Source: Candidatus Glassbacteria bacterium RIFCSPLOWO2_12_FULL_58_11
GTDB taxonomy: Bacteria > Gemmatimonadota > Glassbacteria > GWA2-58-10
Length of the DNA stretch: 11,807 nt
Direction: 5' to 3'
Assembly (NCBI GenBank): GCA_001780825.1
Contig: MFIX01000224.1
Span: forward strand, 1-11,807
In this document: positions 6,295 through 11,807 of the stretch, piece by piece
How the letters are laid out: each line of letters begins with the position of its first letter
Position numbering within the stretch: position 1 is the first letter of the stretch
Program-made: the position numbers and the translations under genes
The notes under the pieces: generated by a model
Databases searched by the model: none
What the model was told of the DNA's origin: nothing
The model's input: the letters and a program-made list of their open reading frames with translations, nothing else

Positions 6295-6303
6295 TCCCGC
6301 GAA

Positions 6304-8400
6304 CTATCTTTGGGAGTGAAGGCTGCGGGCGCAGCGAAAGCCGATATAGCGGTTCTTGCTGTTCGGGTAATGCCCATCGCGGCTGAACAGCGAGGGATCG
6401 GTCTCGTTGACATAGTAGCTGCCGCCGCGATAGACCCGGTAAGTTTGGTTTTCATCCGTCCAGGCATCCACCCACTCGGCGACATTCCCTACCACATCGA
6501 ACAGCCCAAAGATACTTTTATCCTCAGGATAACTCCCCACTTTAGCGCCGTGGTTCAGCCCCTCGCTCCAGATATTGGCCGCCCCGGGATGGTAACTCTC
6601 ACCCCAGGGAAATCTATGCGGCGCGGGACCAATTGCCGCCAGCGCCCATTCCTGTTCGGTCGGCAGCCTTTTGCCGCACCAGGCGGCAAATCGCTCCGCC
6701 TCCTCGAAACTGACCCCGGCCACGGGCAGGTCTTCTTCTCCCGCCGGGGGGGCATTATTGACCCAGCCCTCCGGGGCCTTCGCATTGGCCGCGGCGACGA
6801 AGAAAGCATAGGCGCGGTTAGTTACCTCATAGATATCGATGTAAAATGTATCCACCATTACGCTGTCGTTTTGCTCGGTCACCAGTCTGGCAGCCGGGAC
6901 CAGGGTCATTCCGAAGGGCTGAAAGTCGAACCAGCCTTTCTTAAGCTCCAGATCGAGGGTCGCATCCTTGCCAGGCTGCACCTCGGCGGTATCAAGGGCG
7001 GCGCCATAGCCGGCCAGGCTCAACCTGACTATGCGCGCCCCGGATTCGAGGCGGGTCAGACGCCAGGGCGTGGCTTTGCCGGTAAAGTTTCCATCGATGA
7101 AGATATTCGCCCCGGGGGGCCTGGAGGTAATAAACAGGCTGCCCGGGTATGGCTCGAGGTTGACGGTCAGGGTGCTGTCCTGCCGGAAGTTGAGGTCGAT
7201 ACGGCTCTGCCAGGTTTTATAACCCGGCTTTCGGGCCTCAATCTCGTGGATTCCGGCCGGGAAATCCGGCAAGTCCACCGATCCGCTGTCGGCGACTTCC
7301 ACCTCCAGGGTGTCGATCCTGAGAGTGATCCCGGGCTGGACCGTGAAAATGGTGAGCCGGCCGGTCTGCCGCTCGAGATCGTAATGAAATTTTCCGAGCT
7401 GGCCCGGCGTGACTGTGATCGAGTCGAAGACCTCCTTGTAGCCCGGCAGGCTGAGGATCAGCTCCTGAAGGCCCGCGGCAAGGCGCGAAACTTTGACCGG
7501 CGTTCGCCCCACATCCAGGCCGGCGACCAGGGCCAGGGCTCCCGCCGGGACGCTTTCCACTTCGACCTCTCCGAATTTCCCGGTGTCGCTCTCCGGCAGT
7601 CCCTCGCTTTTTCTTCGGGCGCCGGCAGCCAGCAGACGGTCCAGGCCGCCGGGCGAAAATACCGAGGCTCCAACGGCAAAGACGACCTTATTCAGGCCGA
7701 TCAGCGGGATAAGGCTGCAACTGTGGTCGAGGGCATCGGCCACTCGGTAACGGGAGGAGCGCAGGGGCCGGGTGGTCAGGCCGGCGGCTTTTTCCTCCAG
7801 GTCCGCGACAGTCAGCTCCTGTCCGGGGAGAATTCCATCCGCCAGACCCAGGTCGGCGGCCAGGGTATCGCCTTTGACTGCGGTGATCCGGCCGGTAAGC
7901 GGAAAATATGCCAGCACCTTGCGGGCCAGGGTCCGGGCCGCGGCACCCAGGGCGGAAAGCCCCCCGCGGTTCTCGGCGCTTTCCGCGGCCAGGACCTCAC
8001 CGGTCTCGGCATCCACGATCCGGCTGGAGATCACGATGACACTGTCGAGGCGGGAGACCGAGCCGGTCAGCACGAAGCGGCTTTCGAGCAGCTCTCCCAG
8101 GCTGCGCAGCGTGCCCTCGTTAAACAGGTCGCGGAAACGGACGGACTCGCGCTGCATGCGGTAAAGCCGTCCGGTCTCCTCGAGCAGGCGCAGCCTGTCC
8201 GAGCGGCCCAGCTCTGTGCGCAGCAGGTCGCTCACTGTCCGGGCCAGGGACTTTTCCACGCCCAGCCCCTCGAAATCCTGAACCGAGAGCAGCACCGCGG
8301 CGGAATTCTCCGCTGCCACGCTGTCGGGATAGGAAAAGAATGGAATAATCGCCGAAAGGGACAGAAAAAAGAAAGCTGGTATGAAACGATTGAGATTCAT
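6304..8400 (-). CDS. Exported FlgO/FlgT-like, PEGA x3 and FGE-like multidomain protein
   Basis: This 698-aa protein has a signal peptide (residues 1-30, cleavage at VAA-EN). Residues about 33-165 look like a CsgG/FlgO/TolB-N-type domain, including RFVLTGSVSRLDSVIVISSRIVDAETG-type strands (108-134). Residues about 167-200 (ITAVKGDTLAADLG, then DGILPGQELTV) resemble the FlgT C-terminal domain. Three PEGA-type beta modules follow (about 277-342, 347-416 and 419-486), each with a P-G and a late GYK/GYG turn. Residues 490-692 form a formylglycine-generating-enzyme/sulfatase-modifying-factor-like domain, with VVGNVAEWV, YRGGSYY and IGFRCA. The two copper-binding cysteines of true FGE appear absent after GGSYY, so a binding or structural role is likely. 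ATG 8400 has no strong ribosome binding site. It is the last gene of a three-gene operon, 40 bases after its neighbour. Confidence 0.85.
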   Translation of the reverse strand: MNLNRFIPAFFFLSLSAIIPFFSYPDSVAAENSAAVLLSVQDFEGLGVEKSLARTVSDLLRTELGRSDRLRLLEETGRLYRMQRESVRFRDLFNEGTLRSLGELLESRFVLTGSVSRLDSVIVISSRIVDAETGEVLAAESAENRGGLSALGAAARTLARKVLAYFPLTGRITAVKGDTLAADLGLADGILPGQELTVADLEEKAAGLTTRPLRSSRYRVADALDHSCSLIPLIGLNKVVFAVGASVFSPGGLDRLLAAGARRKSEGLPESDTGKFGEVEVESVPAGALALVAGLDVGRTPVKVSRLAAGLQELILSLPGYKEVFDSITVTPGQLGKFHYDLERQTGRLTIFTVQPGITLRIDTLEVEVADSGSVDLPDFPAGIHEIEARKPGYKTWQSRIDLNFRQDSTLTVNLEPYPGSLFITSRPPGANIFIDGNFTGKATPWRLTRLESGARIVRLSLAGYGAALDTAEVQPGKDATLDLELKKGWFDFQPFGMTLVPAARLVTEQNDSVMVDTFYIDIYEVTNRAYAFFVAAANAKAPEGWVNNAPPAGEEDLPVAGVSFEEAERFAAWCGKRLPTEQEWALAAIGPAPHRFPWGESYHPGAANIWSEGLNHGAKVGSYPEDKSIFGLFDVVGNVAEWVDAWTDENQTYRVYRGGSYYVNETDPSLFSRDGHYPNSKNRYIGFRCARSLHSQR

Positions 8401-8440
8401 CAGAGGTGGTTTCGCCGGGACAGCGACCCAGACGCCCGTA

Positions 8441-9601
8441 TTACTCACCCGCGGCGAAACTGAGATCGAACTTGTCCCGCGCATCCTTGGCAAACTTGTT
8501 GAAAATCTCGACCCGCAGCTTACGGACTGCATCCTGTCCGGCCCGCTCCGGGTCCAGGCCGAAGCCTTTGGCGGTATATACTCCGGCGAAGAGCAGCGAA
8601 TCATCGCGCGGATCGGTGATCCGGCACGCGGCGGTCCAGCGGCTGAAACAGAATCCGGCCTCCAGCCCGCTTGCGCCCTCCTCCCGGCAGACGGCGGACA
8701 CTCGAGGCAGAATATTCGCCGCCAGTACAGTCTCACCTTTTTCGGGATGGAATCCCTGGCTCAGCAGGGTCTGTTCGAGGGATTCGGTAAGCAGCTTGCC
8801 GCGCTCCCGGCCGGCTGAGGCACTGTCTCCGGCCTCCACCGGCTCGACCGCGACCTTGCGCAGGCGCAGGCTCAGGCGTCGGGCTGCCTCGAGCGCCCGG
8901 TTCCGGCAGAGCTCCAGGTTCCGGGCGGCATCGGCTTTGGCGTGGATTGCCGGTTTAGCGGTCAGCGCGAGCGTTTGGATCAGGCTGGCAAAGGAATTTT
9001 CCAGGTCGTCCGCTTTTTCCAGGCTCAGGGCTTCGGCCAGCCGTTCATCGGCCTGTTGTACCCGGCCCGCGGCTTCCTGCTCCAGGCGGGAAACTTCTCT
9101 CTCCAAGGACTGGCGCGGGTAGCGCACCAGCAGGCTGGAGCTGTAAGAAGATACCACAGTTTCGCCGTCGCTGACAGTCTGTTTCTCGTAATAGCTTTCC
9201 AGGCGCTTGAGGCCGGTCACCTGGGCCTCGCCGAGTACGGTCAGCCGGTCCTGGAGCAGGAGACCGGCTTCCCGGCGCAGCCTGTCGTAGCTGAGCGTAG
9301 CCTGGACCCCGATCGTGGTGACGATCTGGGACAGGGCATTGGCCGCGGCATCGCTCTCGGCATCCTCCAGGCTTTTGGCTCCGCTGGCGCGGCCCACGAA
9401 ATAAAGAAAATTCTCATCGGCCTCGGGCACGCGGCTGATCCAGCGCGGCGGCTCGGAACGCGAGCGCTCCACGCTTACTTTCGGATGAGCCGCGCCGGCT
9501 GCCGCGGGAATTAGATTGACGAACAGGAGGAGCAGCGCCGCGGGAAGGCGGGAGGAAAGTTTTTCTCGCCGTATCCGCATACGGGCCGGCCTTTCTTTCA
9601 C
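8441..9601 (-). CDS. LPP20-like exported envelope protein (long form)
   Basis: The 386-aa product begins with a basic segment and a hydrophobic core (LPAALLLLFVNLIPAAAG) ending in AAAGAA, a likely Sec signal peptide. Residues about 50-165 match the LPP20/FlgP-type pattern seen in the preceding gene: PPRWISRVPE, YFVG, LEDAESDAAANAL, LKRLESYYEK and LLVRYPR. Residues 166-245 are helical and charged, probably coiled coil. The C-terminal part (about 265-386) is a separate domain with VCREEG, AACRITDP and a helical end. GTG 9601 overlaps the upstream stop as GTGA; an ATG at 9580 with AAAGG nine bases upstream is an equally good start and would shorten the signal-peptide n-region. The role is inferred to be outer-membrane or periplasmic assembly together with its operon partners. 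Confidence 0.82.
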   Translation of the reverse strand: MKERPARMRIRREKLSSRLPAALLLLFVNLIPAAAGAAHPKVSVERSRSEPPRWISRVPEADENFLYFVGRASGAKSLEDAESDAAANALSQIVTTIGVQATLSYDRLRREAGLLLQDRLTVLGEAQVTGLKRLESYYEKQTVSDGETVVSSYSSSLLVRYPRQSLEREVSRLEQEAAGRVQQADERLAEALSLEKADDLENSFASLIQTLALTAKPAIHAKADAARNLELCRNRALEAARRLSLRLRKVAVEPVEAGDSASAGRERGKLLTESLEQTLLSQGFHPEKGETVLAANILPRVSAVCREEGASGLEAGFCFSRWTAACRITDPRDDSLLFAGVYTAKGFGLDPERAGQDAVRKLRVEIFNKFAKDARDKFDLSFAAGE

Positions 9602-10206
9602 TTTGTCGGCAGGCCCTTGTCCAGCTGGTCCAGGACCTCCTGGGCTTGCGCATTGTTTTTCGCCCGCACCTCGGCCTGTTGTTCCTGAGCGGCCAGGGCG
9701 ACCGCTTTATCGAACTCCGCCCTGGGATAGCGCACGAGAGTGTAAACGTTGAAATTGTACCTTATACCGTTAGGCGTGTAGCGCTCTACTTTCTCAGTGT
9801 AGCTTTCCAGCTCCTTTACTCCGCTGGCGACAGTCTTGCTGAGGATTTTCAAGCCATCCTCGGTAATACTGCCGATGTCCTCGCGCCGGTCGGCCAGGCC
9901 GGACTCGACACGCGCTTTCTTATAGTCCACCAGACCCTGGGACTGAATCATTTCCAGCACTTGGCGGATGGCGTTGGAGCGGGCGTCGGTCAAGCCGTCC
10001 TCGAGAGTCAGGGCGCTGGTCTTGAAGCCGCGGAAAAAGTAGTACTCGTCGTTTTCCCTGGGGATCTTCTTGACCCAATCCGGCTTGTCGCCGCTTTTCT
10101 CGATGATCTTCTCGCTGCCGATCAGGTTGGTCTTCCCGGCCGAACAGCCGAGAGAGATTAATCCGGCACAGAGAAGCAGCACCGGAAATCTTGCGTAGCC
10201 GAACAT
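9598..10206 (-). CDS. LPP20-like lipoprotein (short form)
   Basis: The 202-aa product has a lipoprotein signal peptide with hydrophobic core VLLLCAGLISLG and the acceptor Cys at 21. The lipobox (SLGC) is slightly atypical because Leu occupies the -2 position. The mature protein follows the LPP20 pattern: PDWVKKIP (42-49), YYFFRG, LEDGLTDARSNAI (68-80), VKELESYTEK (130-139) and TLVRYPRAEF (156-165), then a Gln/Ala/Asn-rich helical tail. It is clearly related to the first half of the next gene, so the two are tandem paralogues of different length. ATG 10206 has AAGGAGG four bases upstream, one of the best sites in the window. It is the first gene of the minus-strand operon. FlgP-like outer-membrane lipoproteins are the nearest characterised relatives; no function is proven. 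Confidence 0.85.
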   Translation of the reverse strand: MFGYARFPVLLLCAGLISLGCSAGKTNLIGSEKIIEKSGDKPDWVKKIPRENDEYYFFRGFKTSALTLEDGLTDARSNAIRQVLEMIQSQGLVDYKKARVESGLADRREDIGSITEDGLKILSKTVASGVKELESYTEKVERYTPNGIRYNFNVYTLVRYPRAEFDKAVALAAQEQQAEVRAKNNAQAQEVLDQLDKGLPTK

Positions 10207-10243
10207 AAATCCTCCTTAATGCAGTGAAAAATGGATGGGGGGA

Positions 10244-10292
10244 GCCTCTTTAATTATCAAGCAAGAGGCGTGCCAGACCCCGGGTGGGCACG
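10244..10292. repeat. Two adjacent inverted repeats upstream of the LPP20 operon
   Basis: GCCTCTT (10244-10250) and AAGAGGC (10263-10269) form a perfect 7-bp inverted repeat with a 12-base spacer. On the minus strand the spacer contains GATAAT, a possible -10 box. CGTGCC (10269-10274) and GGCACG (10287-10292) form a second, 6-bp pair immediately next to it. They could be operators or leader hairpins. Confidence 0.45.
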
Positions 10293-10489
10293 GCAGGATT
10301 TTCAACTGGCGGAGATGCAAAATGTTAGCGCGGCACAAGCCGTTAACTCGGCCCTCCGGCGGCTGAAATCCAGCGCTCCCGGTATTTTCTGCCGGGTGAT
10401 TGTTATTCTCCGGGCCACAGGCCGTAACTTGCCGTAATATAAGCTGAAAGGGCGCGGCGGTGCAAGCCCGGAGCGGAAAAAATTTCGCC

Positions 10490-10518
10490 TTGCCTTTAAG
10501 CCGGTCATCCCGTATAAT
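10490..10518 (+). promoter_or_regulatory. Sigma70-like promoter for the porG unit
   Basis: TTGCCT (10490-10495) and a consensus TATAAT (10513-10518) are separated by exactly 17 bases. The start would be near 10525, about 39 bases before the TTG start codon. Confidence 0.7.
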
Positions 10519-10563
10519 TTCCAGGGCGAAAACGGTTCGCTGACACGGGTGAAAGGGCGTTAA

Positions 10564-11142
10564 TTGATCGAGATACGCATACACGGCAGAGGTGGGCAGG
10601 GGGCGGTTGTCGCCACGCATGTCCTGGCCGAGGCCCTGTTCCGGGAGGGTAAATGGGTCCAGGCTTTCCCGCATTTCGGGGTGGAGCGCCGGGGCGCGCC
10701 GGTGGCGGCTTTTGTCAGGTACGCTGAGCGGCCCATCGAGCTGCGCTGCCACATCTACACCCCGGATTACGTTATAATCCTCGACCCCACGCTGGCCGGG
10801 TCTCCCGCCGCTGTGGAGGGCCTGCGGTCCGGTGGCGGACTGCTGGTTAATTCCTCCCTGCCGCCGGAGGAGCTCGGCCTGGCCGGGGAGTTCCGGGCCG
10901 CTTGCGTGGATGCGAGCAATATCGCCCTGAAACATGGTCTCGGCTCGATTGCCAGCCCGATTGTAAATACCGCCATCCTCGGCGCTTTCGCCCGCTTTTC
11001 CAATATTGTCAGCCTGAATTCAATTATCGATGCGGTATCCGGTCTGATTCAGCGCCAGACGGAAATCAACATCCAGGCGGTCCGGGAATCTTACGAAAGC
11101 CTGAAGCTTCCGGTCATTGTGGAGTCGAAAGCTTCCCGCTGA
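10564..11142 (+). CDS. porG: 2-oxoacid (pyruvate):ferredoxin oxidoreductase gamma subunit
   Basis: The 192-aa product is the gamma subunit of a pyruvate- or other 2-oxoacid:ferredoxin oxidoreductase, the enzyme that oxidatively decarboxylates 2-oxoacids to acyl-CoA and reduces ferredoxin. Diagnostic features are IHGRGGQGAV at the N-terminus, FPHFGVERRGAPV (35-47), and a later LGSIASPIVNTAILGAFARF segment; length is typical for the separate-subunit form. The start is TTG at 10564, with AAAGGG about seven bases upstream and no better ATG near. Substrate (pyruvate, 2-oxoisovalerate or 2-oxoglutarate) cannot be fixed from gamma alone. The alpha, beta and delta subunits are not in the window; they may follow the GltD-like gene beyond the edge. 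A strong promoter lies just upstream. Confidence 0.9.
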   Translation: MIEIRIHGRGGQGAVVATHVLAEALFREGKWVQAFPHFGVERRGAPVAAFVRYAERPIELRCHIYTPDYVIILDPTLAGSPAAVEGLRSGGGLLVNSSLPPEELGLAGEFRAACVDASNIALKHGLGSIASPIVNTAILGAFARFSNIVSLNSIIDAVSGLIQRQTEINIQAVRESYESLKLPVIVESKASR

Positions 11143-11185
11143 TCCGGTCCATAATTACTCCTTAAGCCCCGGTCGGAGTTCCAGC

Positions 11186-11807
11186 TTGAGTCCTCGCAAG
11201 AGCATGCCGGAGACCAATAATAAATTGCAGGTCTCGATGAGCCTGTCCGACATGGCCTGGAACAAGACCGGCAATTGGACATTCTTCGCCCCGGTCTATG
11301 CGGACCGGATCGCTCCCTGCGCCCAGGCCTGCCCGCTCGGCGTGCCGATAGCTAGGTACATGCACCTGCTGAAAAAGGGAGAATACCGCGAGGCCTGGAA
11401 ACTGATCGTCTCCGCAAACCCCCTGCCCGCGGTCACCGGCAGGGTCTGCTACCATGAATGCGAGGGCGGCTGCAACCGCAAGGAGCTCGATGAGGCCCTG
11501 AACATCCACGGCGTCGAGCGATTTCTGGGCGATGCCGCAATCGATGAAAACTGGCAGCTCGATCCGCCGGCTGAGACTGTCGAGGGTCCGCCGGTGGCTG
11601 TTCTGGGCTCGGGGCCGGCCGGACTGGGCTGCGCTTATGCTCTGCGGATGCAGGGCTACCCGGTGATAGTTTACGAGCGCGAAAATTCCCCCGGCGGGAT
11701 GCTGAGAGTCGGCGTGCCCCAGTTCCGGATGCCGCGCCGCCTGCTGGATGCCGAGATCGCCCGGCTGGAGCGTATCGGCGTTGAATTCCGCTGCGGCAGG
11801 GCGGTGG
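11186..11807 (+). CDS. GltD-like FAD/NAD(P) oxidoreductase, partial
   Basis: Only about 207 N-terminal residues are present; the window edge cuts the gene. The frame resembles the glutamate synthase small-subunit-like flavoproteins. An N-terminal Fe-S region carries CAQACPLGVPI and VCYHECEGGCNR (five Cys: 39, 43, 82, 86 and 90 counted from the ATG). VAVLGSGPAGLG (131-142) is the FAD-binding Rossmann motif, then GGMLRVGVPQFRMP. Canonical GltD has more Cys in the first cluster. The pairing with porG suggests electron transfer between ferredoxin and NAD(P)H, or a role in the oxidoreductase complex; this is inference. TTG 11186 has CGGAG seven bases upstream and is preferred; the ATG at 11204 lacks a well-spaced site but is also possible. 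The gap after porG is 43 bases, so the two are likely co-transcribed. Confidence 0.85.
   Translation, partial: MSPRKSMPETNNKLQVSMSLSDMAWNKTGNWTFFAPVYADRIAPCAQACPLGVPIARYMHLLKKGEYREAWKLIVSANPLPAVTGRVCYHECEGGCNRKELDEALNIHGVERFLGDAAIDENWQLDPPAETVEGPPVAVLGSGPAGLGCAYALRMQGYPVIVYERENSPGGMLRVGVPQFRMPRRLLDAEIARLERIGVEFRCGRAV

Larger units (their letters stand above)
10207..10563. other. Divergent intergenic region between two operons
   Basis: The 357 bases separate the minus-strand LPP20 operon from the plus-strand porG unit and should contain both promoters. The plus-strand promoter is clear (10490-10518). On the minus side there is a GATAAT within an inverted repeat but no matching -35. CCCGG-N9-CCGGG near 10378-10396 is another hairpin candidate. 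I see no gene or recognisable RNA. Confidence 0.55.

Noticed and set aside
6310..8463. A 717-codon open frame on the plus strand, antisense to the multidomain envelope gene
   Set aside because: It is a by-product of GC-rich codon usage in the real minus-strand gene. Its translation shows no recognisable motif, and the opposite strand has clear FlgO/FlgT, PEGA and FGE-like domains.
8401..8736. Upstream extension of the multidomain gene frame to 8736
   Set aside because: It would overlap the LPP20-like gene by almost 300 bases, and the signal peptide begins cleanly at ATG 8400.

Overview
The window looks like chromosomal DNA of a Gram-negative, probably anaerobic, uncultured-type bacterium with fairly high GC. 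Three things support this: Sec and Tat export signals, a lipoprotein and LPP20/FlgO/FlgT-type envelope proteins, and a 2-oxoacid:ferredoxin oxidoreductase subunit next to a GltD-like flavoprotein. Candidate phyla of the FCB kind come to mind, but that is an impression, not a demonstrated placement. I see no rRNA, tRNA, CRISPR array, transposase or phage gene.

Layout. (1) 1-346, minus strand: the exported N-terminus of a protein cut by the window edge, possibly a glycoside hydrolase-like enzyme. (2) 665-2712, minus: a DUF2461 gene and a beta-class DNA methyltransferase that overlap by 4 bp. The methyltransferase carries a degenerate staphylococcal-nuclease-like C-terminal domain. (3) 2713-3097: an intergenic block with two inverted clusters of 7-bp tandem repeats and a tiny leader ORF. 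(4) 3098-4018, plus: a Tat-exported metallophosphoesterase. (5) 4184-4939, plus: a NicO/UreH-type membrane protein with a His-rich loop, its own sigma70-like promoter and a strong bidirectional terminator. (6) 5124-5573, minus: two tandem paralogous mini-proteins of 53 and 61 aa sharing a C-x2-C-x10-C signature. (7) 5908-6294, plus: a protein made mostly of 10-residue Gly/Ala/Ile/Val repeats, behind a good promoter. (8) 6304-10206, minus: a three-gene envelope operon of an LPP20-like lipoprotein, a longer LPP20-like exported protein and a 698-aa fusion of FlgO/CsgG-like, FlgT-C-like, three PEGA and one FGE-like domain. (9) 10564 to the end, plus: a 2-oxoacid:ferredoxin oxidoreductase gamma subunit and the start of a GltD-like flavoprotein, behind a near-consensus promoter.

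How the genes fit together. The minus-strand operon at 6304-10206 is the most system-like part. Its parts recall the FlgO/FlgP/FlgT outer-membrane set of Vibrio flagella, but no flagellar gene is visible and the last protein ends in PEGA and FGE-like modules, so another envelope assembly is equally possible. The methyltransferase has no restriction partner here and looks solitary. PorG and the GltD-like protein probably belong to a larger oxidoreductase cluster that runs off the right edge.
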